From the NCBI GenBank assembly GCA_034509735.1, contig JACGWO010000011.1, forward strand, positions 13,983,866 to 14,047,865: a DNA stretch of 64,000 nt, in the 5' to 3' direction. This DNA is from Sesamum alatum. Taxonomy: Eukaryota; Streptophyta; Magnoliopsida; Lamiales; Pedaliaceae. The position numbers and the translations under genes are program-made. The stretch's first letter is position 1. Each line of letters starts with the position of its first letter. Positions 44,945 to 54,976 of the stretch are shown one piece after another. The notes below the pieces were generated by a model. That model saw nothing but the letters and a program-made list of their open reading frames with translations, was not told where the DNA came from and did not search any database.

Positions 44945-45502
44945 CCAATACAGGTGTTTCCAAATATATTTATTTATATACATATATTTGTAGGAAGAAT
45001 TATATCTTTAACATAATAATATTCATTAAGTATTTGAAAATAATAAAATTATTTTTTCAAAATAATATATTAATTAATTGAACAGAAATAAAAATTTGAT
45101 CAGGTTTTACAGATTGGATCCACAAGGTTCGGAGTTAGGTTGGGTTTGAGATGAGTTTAGAGCCAAGCAGAGCGGATTTCGATTCCAACTATAGTGGAGA
45201 CAGGTCGGGTAGAGTTCTGGATCCAATTAAAATTAAACTCATAAATGGAATCTGCCCTATACCCATCCCTATTTATAATTTGTTTTTTCGTAGGTACCCA
45301 ATGTAACAAAAAAAAAAAGGAAAAAAGAAAAAAAAATGTACGTACCAAGCAAAACGCTTAATAGGCACGTGCATTATATCGCAGTCCGTAGGAGGATTAT
45401 TTTTATTTTATTTTTAAAAATACAGGAACGTATATTGCTAATTTTCTTTTACATGGGTATTTTTGCATTATTCCCAATTGCTAAAGTTGGAAGCCCAACT
45501 AC
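44945..45502. other. spacer, no gene recognised
   Basis: AT-rich stretch, followed by the second half of a possible older element (about 45100-45290). Short open frames have no motif. Confidence 0.45.
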
Positions 45503-45507
45503 CCTAC

Positions 45508-45875
45508 TGATGGTGTAAAATTCGGAAAGTCGAAGCCTACGCATGTTTGTACCCCAAACCAACACAAGAAGCCAGAAAAAAGTAAAGAAACGTGTAAAGA
45601 GTAATTCTCATATATATCAAAAGAGAGACTTTACAAATGAATTCACCCCCTATTTATAGTAATTTTTTGGGGGTGAAGTTACAATTTTGCCCTTTGATCC
45701 TACGGCCTAGAATTGATCTGCTGAGGGTATGATGGTCATTTTGTGTGCCCACTCATTTTTTAACCTCCACTTCTTAACTTCCTTCAACTTCCTCTTCAAC
45801 CTCCTTTTGGGGGTGCTTGTGTAGTTTTCTGTAAGTTGGAGGACCTTTTTGCAAATAATATTTTTCTCCTCATCA
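45508..45875 (-). repeat. element 2 3' LTR
   Basis: Begins TGATGGTGTAAAATTCGG and ends TTCTCCTCATCA in plus-strand reading; pairs with 50252-50619. A polypurine tract (AAAGTCGGGGGGCTAC, minus strand) adjoins it at 45876-45891. Confidence 0.9.
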
Positions 45876-46528
45876 GTAGCCCCCCGACTTTCAGGAATTT
45901 CCTTGGAAACCTGAAAGTTCCAAGTAATAATCTGACTTTGATTCGTCTTCCTCTTCTTGATAATGTTCCCCTTTGACGTAGGGTCTTCTTCTTTTGGGAA
46001 TCCTCCTTCCACTAGAGCTCTCTTTCCTTCTTGCTCCTTCTTCTACTAGGGCTCTTTTCCCTTGGCTCTCTACTTCTGCCACGGGTTCTTTTCCCTTGGT
46101 TCGCTACTTCTGCCACGGGTTTCTTTTCCCTTGGTTCTCTACTTCTGCCACGGGTTTCTTCCTTCTTGGGACCCTTCTTCATGTTGGCTCTTTCTCTTTT
46201 GATTCTACCTTTGGTTCAATTCCTTCCCTTGCTGGGATTCCTTATCTTCTATATACGCACTTGGTGGGATACTCTAAATTTCTTCCTCTTGCTTTATTTT
46301 GGCCTGCCTACTTGGTCTCAGCCACATTCCAAAAAGACGTCGAAGCGAGTTGGCTCAATTATATGGCTTTTCATCTCTTTCCTTGCAGTTGTCTTTTGTA
46401 GTCCAAATTCCAAAAGTAATCGTTCGTCAGTCTGGAAGAAACAAAAATAATTTGCCAGCTCGAAAGTTTTTTTAGGATGTTATGCACTTCAAGAAAATGT
46501 CCCAGGATGCATCGTCAAGGGTCCATCA

Positions 46529-46765
46529 ATGGCGGGTCCGTCGATGGTAGATAATGGCCTGACCGAGGCACAAGCCCCGGCCTGGAAGCGGCCGAGGCGT
46601 TCTGCCTCGGCCTGGATGTGGCTGAGGCCCCCTCGCCTCGGTCGGATTTCAGTTGAAGGTGTCTTGTTGCCCCTCCTTCCTCTTCTCTCGCTTGCTAAAG
46701 TGTTTGATTTTGATCACGAGGTGATTTCGGTTTGTGGCACTAAGAACATTCATTTGACTTGCTAG
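46529..46765 (+). pseudogene. antisense accessory gene remnant of element 2
   Basis: Plus-strand frame of 78 codons with a Pro/Arg-rich start and VFDFDHEVIS, matching VVDFDHEVIE of the element 1 antisense gene (near 7400). Downstream (46780-47300) the homology fades into short frames. The sequence before it (46040-46160) has tandem GGGCTCTTTTCCCTTGG-type repeats. The gene is dead. Confidence 0.55.
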
Positions 46766-47404
46766 ATTTACCCGGAATTGAAAACTTCCTTGATTTCATT
46801 TGATAGCGCAAGCCCCCCGCTTCAAACCTCGAGGTCGCGCGTCAGCCACTTCTTTCCTAATTCTTTTGCGTACTTCGAAGAGTTTCCTCTGGTGGTTGCA
46901 GGATCTCGGCGCCACTTCCTCTCTTGCGGCTTCTCGATATTTGGTTCATCCTTAGCAGAGTTTGTTTAAGGACTCGCTCCTCTATCCCTTCCTCTCCACG
47001 GTTGTAACACGTTTTTTCGTAGAAGCTTGGTGTGCTTCGCTTTTCGTCATGGAAGGGAGATGTTGTTGCTCGCTTCCTCATCCTCCGCAATCTCGTATGC
47101 CGCCGTGGTGGCGAGGGGACCCCTGCCCTTTTAATGGTTGTTGTAATTGTGTGGCGTTGCGTTGCATTTAGATCACCTTGCGTCGCGGCGCATCATATTG
47201 ATCTCTTCGAAAGCTCTGTAGGAGTTCCCTTGGTTGGGACACTCTGTAACTCTGCGGGAGTTCTTTGTCATTTGAGGAACTTCTTAAGAGTTCTTTTTAT
47301 CAAAGTACGTTTGGAATTTCGCAAAGGTTCTTTTTTAATATGTTATCAAATTTTATCTCTCTATTGCTTATTATATTAAGTTGTTTTTTCTCGAATTCAC
47401 TTTC

Positions 47405-48055
47405 AAACGAAAGGGGTAATCCCCCTCTTACAAGCAGAAATATTAAACTAAATATTGTGGGGGGCAATCCCCCTCTTTCAAACAAGATATTAAAGTGAGG
47501 GGTCATCCCCCTCTTGCAAGCAAAAATATTAAACTAAGTATTGTCAGGTAGAATACAAATGTAAGGGGTCATCCCCCTCTGGCAAGCAAAGATTTTAAAC
47601 TACATACTGTGAGGGGCAATCCCCCTCTTTCAAACAAGATATTAAAGTGAGGGGTTATCCCCCTCTCGCAAGCAAAAATATTAACGTGAGGGGTCATCCC
47701 CCCTTTTTCAAGCAAAAATATTAATATAAGGGGTCATCCCCTTCTTACAAGCAAAAATATTAAACTAAATACTGCGAGGGGCAATCCCCCTCTTTTTGAA
47801 TTATGCTTAAGTATTAGGGGCAGTCCCCCTATGAGAGGCAGTCCCTCTCTTTATTATCTTGGGGCAGTCCCCCGGTGAGAGGCAGTCCCACTCTTTATTG
47901 TCTCGGGGCAGTCCCTCTCTTTATTGTCTCGGGGCAGTCCCCCGATGAGAGGCAGTCCCTCTCTTTATTATCTCGGGGCAGTCCCCCGGTGAGAGGCAGT
48001 CTCTCTCTTTATTGTCTCGGGCAGTCCCCCGGTGAGAGGCAGTCCCTCTCTATTT
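47405..48055. repeat. hairpin-repeat array of element 2
   Basis: About fifteen dyad units. The first nine or so have the form GAGGGGTCATCCCCCTC followed by TTGCAAGCAAAAATATTAA (period about 35-65 bp). From about 47815 a second type alternates GGGGCAGTCCCC with GAGAGGCAGTCCCTCTC and TTTATTGTCTC. Each can form a short G/C stem-loop. The array lies between the antisense-gene remnant and the integrase tail, the same place as in element 1. Confidence 0.85.
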
Positions 48056-48199
48056 TTTATTTTTATTTTTTTGCAACAAATTAAAACATATAGGCGATAG
48101 GAATTTGTCAAAAAAGTAAATTTCATTACCACCATGTGAGGTACAAGAAAGTATTATAAAACTTCATATAATTTACACCGAGAAGAATTTATACAATAT

Positions 48200-48600
48200 A
48201 TCTTTTCAGATTGACCACGCTCCATGTACGCGGTACTTCCTTTCTATCCAATTTTTGCATGTGGTACGTTCCTTTCCCCACAATCTCAATCACTTGACAT
48301 GGCCTAACCCATTTGGCGTCAAGCTTTCCAATGTAATCTGTGGCCTCAAGCGACATCAATCGTCCTCAACGCGAGGTCGTCCATTTGGAAGCCTCGGTGT
48401 CTACCTCTCTCATTGTAGGCTCTTGCCATCAACGTTCTGTATGCTTCAGTTCTGATATTTGCGTTGCTCCTTAGTTCCTCCAAAAGATCCAGGTCGACTC
48501 TCCTTTCACTTCCGTTGCTAGTCGGCTCATAGCACTTCACTTTGAGTGACTCTTCTCTAATCTCCACTGGGATGACGGCTTCCTTCTCAACCCTTGGATG
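48200..48600 (-). pseudogene. integrase C-terminal remnant of element 2
   Basis: Frame 48346-48567 (SERRVDLDLLEELRSNANIR) is nearly the same as the element 1 integrase tail (10213-10398). The part 48200-48345 corresponds to the AKWIGPYQV region. It shows where the internal deletion ended: upstream of it, gag C-terminal sequence follows directly. Confidence 0.75.
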
Positions 48601-48739
48601 TTTTGTGAGTACTTGGTCATCTGCTCCCCTAGCTTTGCAGCCTTCCTCTTATTGCTGGACCACAGATTGGACGTCGCTATCCGCCCTCACATAAGCCACT
48701 CCTGCTTTCTCCCCCTGCACACGTATCTTTCATGACGCT

Positions 48740-49300
48740 AGTCAGCTTTTCTCCCCTTGCTCAGTGCATCGCACTCCAACTCGTTTTTGGATCCGCTGGC
48801 GACGCTGCTGCCTTCTCGCCAAAGATGGTATGGTTTGGCATCACGTCCTATTGCTCTTTCTGCAACTCCTTCACCTTGCCTTGCTCTCTGAGCGACTTTG
48901 GCTTTATCCTCATGCCACTCCTTCATCTTACCTCACTCTCTGAGCGACTCTTGCTTCGCATCTCTTCTTATTGGGCCTCCCGAGGTAACCCTCATAACTC
49001 AAGCAGTTGGGAGGTTGTCCCTGCTAGCTCATTCTGCTTCCTGCTTCGCTCCCATATACCACGTGCCTGTCTCCAGAAGCGGTTTCCTAGAGCTTTTGTT
49101 TCCCTTGTCCCACGAATTCTCGTAAGTCATCTCTTCGGATCAGCTCCTCGACCTCCTTCTCCAAGTAGTGGCGTTTCCCATCTCTTCGGATCAGCTCCTC
49201 GACCTCCTTCTCCAAGTAGTGGCGTTTCTCCGTACTATGGTCTCGATCCCAATCCTTATAGCTTGGCTGCATCGAGCGCTTGAGCTAAATTCTCCGGGGG
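48740..49300 (-). pseudogene. gag C-terminal remnant of element 2
   Basis: Contains RDHSTEKRHYLEKEVEELIR followed by a second copy of KRHYLEKEVEELIRRD, then DLREFVG. It matches the element 1 gag segment RGHSTEECHHLRNEIKKLIK. The 57-bp segment is tandemly duplicated (about 49130-49240). The zinc-finger Cys is lost. Frames on either side are broken. Confidence 0.6.
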
Positions 49301-49375
49301 CACAGGCCTGTGTTCATGCCTACTTCCTTCTGCCCTAAGGGGACCCTTTCTCTTCCTCTGTAGCCTTCGGCCTGC

Positions 49376-50211
49376 TTGGGCGCATGCATCCTTCACCGAC
49401 TGGTGAAGGGTCTCGTGAGTTACCTGAACAACTGGGGGTGGAGGCTGAGCCTCGACCTCTTCTTGCCTCTCCTCTCCCTCGTTGCGCGGGGCGCGGCCTT
49501 GTTGCTGCTGAGGGGAGTCTCGACCTCTCCTTGCCTCCCCCCTCCTGGGTGCGCAGGTGGATTCTCCAAGGCGGGGCCCTTGCTTCTGCCTTCCTATCTT
49601 CCTCCTGGCTCCGCGCTGGAGGACTCTTCGAAGCGTGGGCCTCGACCTCTTCCTTCCTCTCTTCCTCCTGGCTCCGCGCTGGAGGACTCTTCGAGGCGTG
49701 GGCCTCGACCTCTTCCTTCCTCTCTTCCTCCTGGCTCCGCGCTGGAGGACTCTTCGAGGCATGGGCCTCGCCCTCTTCCTTCCTCTCTTCCTCCAGTCTC
49801 CGCGCTGGAGGACTCTTCGAGGCGTGGGCCTCGACCTCTTCCTTCCTCTCTTCCTCCTGGCTCCGCTCTGGAGGACTCTTCGAGGCGTGGGCCTCGACCT
49901 CTTCCTTCCTCTCTTCCTCCTGGCTCCGCGCTGGAGGACTCTTCGAGGCATGGGCCTCGCCCTCTTCCTTCCTCTCTTCCTCCAGTCTCCGCGCTGGAGG
50001 ACTCTTCGAGGCGTGGGCCTCGACCTCTTCCTTCCTCTCTTCCTCCTGGCTCCGCGCTGGAGGACTCTTCGAGGCGTGGGCCTCGACCTCTTCCTTCCTC
50101 TCTTTCTCCTGTCTCCGCGCTGGAGGAGTCTTCGAGGCGTGGGCCTTGCCCTCTTCCTTCGGGGTCCTCCTGCCCCACCTTCACGCTTCTTGCCATTGAT
50201 CTGGTGTTCAT
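49376..50211 (-). pseudogene. gag N-terminal region of element 2, built of 63-bp repeats
   Basis: Starts at 50211 with MNTRSMARSVKVGQEDPEG, homologous to gag starts in elements 1 and 3. It then runs through about nine copies of a 21-residue unit (REEGRGRGPRLEESSSAEP and two Gly). Elements 1 and 3 lack these units. After the repeats comes QVTHETLHQSVKDACAQAG (in another frame), the counterpart of ITPEALRQLVEEASAQA. Because 63 is a multiple of three, five of the six frames stay open across the array. The others are shadows. Confidence 0.7.
49600..50160. repeat. 63-bp tandem repeat with 189-bp higher-order period
   Basis: About nine 63-bp units, each with GCTGGAGGACTCTTCGAGGC and CCTCTTCCTTCCTCTCTTCC. 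Variant bases recur every third unit: units 3 and 6 share GGCATGGGCCTCGCCC and the ending CCAGT, and units 4 and 7 and 5 and 8 also pair. This implies a block of three units (189 bp) was copied once as a whole. Confidence 0.85.
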
Positions 50212-50230
50212 CTTCGATGCCTAGACTCCT

Positions 50231-50248
50231 TTCCCACAGACGGCGCCA
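50231..50248 (-). other. primer-binding site of element 2
   Basis: On the minus strand TGGCGCCGTCTGTGGGAA, identical to the site in element 1, three bases inside the 5' LTR. This supports a common origin and a shared tRNA primer. Confidence 0.7.
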
Positions 50249-50251
50249 AGC

Positions 50252-50619
50252 TGATGGTGTAAAATTCGGAAAGTCGAAGCCTACGCATGTTTGTACCCCA
50301 AACCAACACAAGAAGCTAGAAAAAAGTAAAGAAACGTGTAAAGAGTAATTCTCATATATATCAAAAGAGAGACTTTACAAATGAATTCACCCCCTATTTA
50401 TAGTAATTTTTTGGGGGTGAAGTTACAATTTTGCCCTTTGATCCTACGGCCTAGAATTGATCTGCTGAGGGTATGATGGTCATTTTGTGTGCCCACTCCT
50501 TTTTTAACCTCCACTTCTTAACTTCCTTCAACTTCCTCTTCAACCTCTTTTTGGGGGTGCTTGTGTAGTTTTCTGTAAATTGGAGGACCTTTTTGCAAAT
50601 AATATTTTTCTCCTCATCA
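50252..50619 (-). repeat. element 2 5' LTR
   Basis: Pairs with 45508-45875, with about four differences by eye. Starts TGATGGTGTAAAATTCGG and ends TCTCCTCATCA; the CCTAC duplication follows at 50620-50624. Confidence 0.9.
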
Positions 50620-50847
50620 CCTACTTATGAAGACTAGAACATAATTAAATCTTGAAAGTTGGTTGAGAAAAAGAGGGAATTGGAGGGTTGAGACTGGAGA
50701 GTGGAGAATGGAGAGTGGGCTCACACGTTGGTTGTTGAGAGTGGAGAGTGTGAGAGGAAATTTTGATATAGGTTGCTATTTGAAGTGATGTTTAAAAGCG
50801 CGTTTCAAGCTCTTACGACCACCATCTTTTTGGACATGTAATTTAAA

Positions 50848-51249
50848 AAAATAAATTACAGTCACCTCTCATGAAATTTGATATAATTATAAATATTCTT
50901 TTGTTGTTTGAAAAATTACAAATACTTCTCTTGAGGTTTGTAATTTTTAACAAAAGGCCTGTTCTTGACCATTTTTTCCTTGATTTTTTTTTAAACTGTA
51001 AAAAAATCAGTCGAAGCAAATTACATTATTGCTCATTTGTGTAAAAAACTTAAGAAACCTCTCCCTGTGTATTGTAGTCTAAAAAAATAAAAAAAATTCA
51101 ATTTGCATAAGAGTATTTTGGTCAGTTCACGCATAAAATTTGATGAAAATGGATTATTTTGTTAATCAGGGGGTATCTATAATTTTTCAAATAATGAGGG
51201 GGTATTTATAATTATATCAAACTTCATGAAAGATAGCTATAATTTATCC
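50848..51249. mobile_element. Mutator-like MITE (about 400 bp)
   Basis: Inverted ends (AAATAAATTACAG on the left; GGATAAATTATAG on the right, minus strand), both followed by TTTGATATAATTATAAATA. 9-bp flanks TAATTTAAA (50839-50847) and TAATTTAAG (51250-51258) match at eight of nine. The copy at 53135-53610 in the UGT intron belongs to the same family. Non-coding. Confidence 0.6.
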
Positions 51250-51491
51250 TAATTTAAGAGAAGTTCTCTATTTTTAGAGATAAATTGGGTTATATTCAGA
51301 TTTAATTTTTGATCCCTCGTGTAGAAATTTTGTACAAGATTAGATCATGCGAATTATGTCACAAAATGCATGCTTATTTATTTCATACAACTATTGCCAA
51401 TTTTGTAATGAAAAGATAGCTACAATATATAAATTTTGGAAAAGATTGATTAATCACATAATAAATGTATTACACTTGTCTGTAATTAGTT

Positions 51492-51850
51492 TTTTTTTTT
51501 TTTTTTAAGTGAAAGCGATGAACTATTATTAATTGAAGTAAATCGATTACAATCAATCTTGTTAAATATCAATATCTAACCGAGATAATTACAATTACAA
51601 CAATTATATCATGATCAACAATATCACATAAATTAAACCTAAACAACACCTTACTATTACAATATACAGATAATACCTACGATGCAGTAGAACATCATCC
51701 CACACAGGGGTCCGAACCCACGATTTCTAATATGTCGGCCCAGTGGTGGGTCTGTTGTAGCGTGAGTGGGTGTGTTTTTGTTTGGTGTAGTTGGTCAGAC
51801 TGGTGGTTCTGCTTTATTTTATAAAATCTTCACCACTTCATCGTCAAAAA
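51492..51850 (-). mobile_element. SINE-like retroposon with poly(A)
   Basis: On the minus strand it ends in a run of about 17 A (plus-strand T run, 51490-51507). It is flanked by direct repeats AATTAGTT (51484-51491 and 51851-51858), typical of LINE-driven retroposition. GGGTTCGGACCCC near 51706-51718 resembles a Pol III B box; a clear A box was not found. It sits inside a third copy of the repeat that flanks the PR-1 gene. Confidence 0.5.
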
Positions 51851-51904
51851 AATTAGTTGGATTCGATTAAACTTGATGTGGATAAAAAATTTATGACGAG
51901 CAAT

Positions 51905-52222
51905 CACTAGAAAAAAATTCACTATAGCTACAAATTTATTGGCTACGTACTAAAACCATGGCAAATAATTATTATTAACCATAATTAAATAAAATCCGTT
52001 GCAAAAACCTAGATTATCCACCATAAAAATGCTTTTTGCCATAGTTATGAGCCATAATAAATGTTTTGACCATGGCTTTTACCCGTGGCAAATGTTTTAG
52101 CCACACTCACAAATACTACGATCAATAACCATTGTAGGACCGTGATGAATAACTATTCACTACGATTATTTATTTTTAACCATGACAATTAGTCATGGTT
52201 AAATGTTAAATTTTTTCTAGTG
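51905..52222 (+). mobile_element. CACTA-type MITE (318 bp)
   Basis: Starts CACTAGAAAAAAATTCAC and ends AATTTTTTCTAGTG, so the first 12 or so bases are inverted repeats. Flanked by the 3-bp duplication AAT (51902-51904 and 52223-52225). It is the intact relative of the split copy at 35640-36621. Non-coding. It lies about 370 bp upstream of the UGT start. Confidence 0.8.
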
Positions 52223-53134
52223 AATCCAATCAATGCACTCACACAATACTCTACCAGACATAAAGTATTAACATTAATTTTAGCAAATTAATTTCTTCTT
52301 CATAAATGACACCAACTCCCAACTGTAAATCCAGCATAGAAAAGAAAAAATGAAAAAGACTTACAATTACTTCACATTAATTTTTAATTTTTAATTTTTT
52401 TTTCATTGAAGAGTAGGTAGCCATAAAGTCACCAGCCTTGAGCTGCAAAGTTAGTTGCCTAGTTTCATTCTTACATTCAATAATTCTAACTACTCACTAC
52501 ATGGTCCATGACTTCCACAACCTTAAATACCATGTCCTAAAATTAAACCATTATCTTCAAACTTAGGACTTAGAAAAATTTTCCACTCCCAAACATGGTT
52601 TCTCACTTGCACATAGGTGTTTTAGCCTTCCCTTTCGGCACGCACGCTGCCCCGTTACTCGATCTAGTCCGGAGGCTATCCGCCTCTGCACCAAACGCCC
52701 AATTCTCCTTCTTTAACAGCGCTGTTTCCAATAATAAGTTTTTCGGCGAGCGTGTGTCAGACTCACGTGGAAACATACGGGCATATGATGTGTGGGATGG
52801 GACGCCGGAGGGTTTCTCTGGAGGCCATCTGGAGGCCGTCGGGCTGTTCCTTAACGCCTCGCCGGGTAATTTTGAGAAGGCTATTGGAGAGGCTGAGGAG
52901 GAAACTGGGATGAAAGTATGCTGCCTTGTGAGTGATGGATTTTTGTGGTTTGGTGGTGATTTGGCTGAGAAAAGAGGAGTCCCATGGGTGGCGTTTTGGG
53001 CTGCTGCAGCCTTCTCTCTCTCTGCACATATTTACACTGATGAAATCTTAAAGGCTGTCGGATCAACAGGTAAATTGGTATTTCTTTATGTTGATTGAGA
53101 CATTTCTTGAAATTTGAAGATATTATTGCAAGTT

Positions 53135-53610
53135 GGGTAATTTACGGCTAGCTCACATGAAGTTTGACGCAACTATAAATATCCCTTTATTATTTGAAAA
53201 ATTACAAATGTCTTTATGAGGTTTGACGTAATTATAAATACCTCTTATTGTATGAAAAATTGCAAATGCCCTCCTGAGGTCTGTAACTGTCTAATAAATA
53301 ACATATTTCTATCCATTTTTATGAGTAAACTGACCAAAATGTCCTTATGCACTGAATTATTTTTTATTTAATTCCTAAAAATTTTTTGGACTACAATGCG
53401 TAAGGAGAGGTTTTTTAAGTTTTTTAGACAGAAGAGCGATAATGCAATTTATCTTGGCTAATTTTTTTAATAAAAAAATCAAGGACAAAATGATCAATGT
53501 TAGGCCTTTGGTTAAAAATTACAAACCTCATAAGGGTATTTGTAATTCTCAAACAATACGAGATACTTATAATTACGCGAAATCTCAGAAGAGGTGATTG
53601 TAATTTACCC
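53135..53610. mobile_element. Mutator-like MITE in the UGT intron
   Basis: Starts GGGTAATTTACGGCTAGC and ends GATTGTAATTTACCC. Subterminal TTTGACGTAATTATAAATAC-type repeats match the copy at 50848-51249. 9-bp flanks TTGCAAGTT (53126-53134) and TTGGAAGAA (53611-53619) agree at only six of nine bases, so the duplication is uncertain. It lies 65 bp inside the intron. Confidence 0.5.
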
Positions 53611-54559
53611 TTGGAAGAAATTTAAACATAATTGCAAAGGGTATATGAATCTTTTTTAGAATGAAAAATCTCTTCTTTGTTTTTTCTATGGATAAAATTA
53701 TTCTTTTATCCTTCATTATAAATACCCTCTTATTCTAACGTTTTTGATAAAATTATTCTTTTATCCTTCATAATTAATCACACGTACCTCATTTGAGTTT
53801 TGTTCAAACTACATTACATCCCCTGTTTGTCAATTACAATTGCAGTTTTCACTTTTTTTTTTTTATATATATATAACTAGACTCTTACAGTTTAGCATTT
53901 ATTAAAATAAAATAATAAAAATATATTAAGTATTTAAAGCAGGGGCGCAATTAAGCCCTGTCGAGCCCCTGCAGTTAATAGGGCTTAACTTCAATTATCA
54001 TGGAGCATTTGATGTTGAGGAAATAATTGTAGTTAATAAGTAATCAATTTGAATGTCTCATTTATGTCTTTCTAAAATAATATGGAAAAATAATTACTAA
54101 TTGCAATAATTCCTATTATATAAACAATATCGAACAAATGTTAAAGTAACCACAACTATTAATGCCGAGAACTTTGTAGCCCTTTGATTATCATAGTAAT
54201 GGTTTTAAGAATTAGTTGTACTTGATACAATTTGGTTCTACGATTGCAGAATTAATTATAAAATATTAGATTACGATAGAATTAATTTGGAATAATTGAT
54301 TTTAGAAGAAGTGATTGTAGCATTTAAGTTCACAATTTCATAATTAATTATACACATGTGGTTGTCGCTAAATTCCAAAACTAACTTTATTTTTAGGTAA
54401 ATGAAGGATTATAAAAAAATAATTGCAATGAGATTAAAGCTACAAATTATCGCTTTTTATCAAAACGTGATTTTAACGAATTTTAATCCCAAACGGCACA
54501 AGGAAATGTTTTTATTTTCAAATGTAAGAAAATCCATATGATTATCGCAAGGACGTAAC

Positions 54560-54976
54560 CAAACTCATCAATTAATATTTGCGATGGTTTTAGTTGTGGT
54601 CAAAGTAACTATAGTAAAAACATTAGTTATAATTTTTAACCTGCCAAAGGAATGGTTAATTAATTAGTATTTGCTACATTAATTATAGGGATAATTACAT
54701 TTATAACTCCTAACTTATGGTCTGTTTACACAAACACATACACCTACTAGAATGTAAGCATTATTTAAACAAATCACTTCTATTTTTTAGAAAATTACAC
54801 TTACACCCCTCAAAAGTATCGACATTATTACAAAACTATCCCTATTTTTTGGCTATCAAGGATGGTTTCTGTAATTATGCAAAAAGCAGGAATGATTTGT
54901 GTAAATGAACTATAGGTCATAGGGGTAAATGTAATTATCCCTTAATTATAACAAAAATATCTTATTTTTTCTAGTG
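54560..54976 (+). mobile_element. CACTA-type MITE, truncated, in the UGT intron
   Basis: The right end is CTTATTTTTTCTAGTG (CACTAGAAAAAATAAG on the minus strand). The part before it (GTTAATTAATTAGTATTTGC and TATAACAAAAATATC) resembles the right half of the 44617-44941 family. The left end is not recognisable. A Mutator-like MITE (54688-54941) is nested in it. Its right end is only 38 bp before the exon 2 splice acceptor. Confidence 0.45.
54688..54941. mobile_element. Mutator-like MITE (254 bp), nested
   Basis: Perfect inverted ends: GGGATAATTACATTTA on the left and TAAATGTAATTATCCC on the right. Perfect 9-bp duplication TTAATTATA at 54679-54687 and 54942-54950. It is the cleanest member of the 9-bp set. 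Related worn copies lie at 43951-44201 and 56327-56535. The 63-codon frame inside is not a gene. Confidence 0.8.

Larger units (their letters stand above)
45508..50619 (-). mobile_element. element 2: deleted, young Tat-type LTR retrotransposon
   Basis: 5.1 kb, with two 368-bp LTRs differing at only about four bases by eye (about 1%) and perfect CCTAC duplications at 45503-45507 and 50620-50624. On the minus strand the order is 5' LTR, primer site, gag N-terminus with 63-bp repeats, gag C-terminal remnant, integrase tail, hairpin array, antisense-gene remnant, polypurine tract and 3' LTR. Protease, RT, RNase H and the integrase core are missing. Near-identical LTRs show it moved recently despite this, so it must have used proteins from another element. 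Confidence 0.9.

Noticed and set aside
47875..48084. Plus-strand ORF of 69 codons in the element 2 hairpin array
   Set aside because: The frame is open only because of the repeat; its protein is the repeat translated.
49376..50348. Three long plus-strand ORFs (263-282 codons) and a second minus-strand ORF over the 63-bp repeats
   Set aside because: A repeat length divisible by three keeps many frames open. Only the minus-strand frame starting at 50211 matches gag of the related elements.
54717..54908. 63-codon ORF within the UGT intron
   Set aside because: Inside the 254-bp MITE with perfect ends and duplication; non-coding family.
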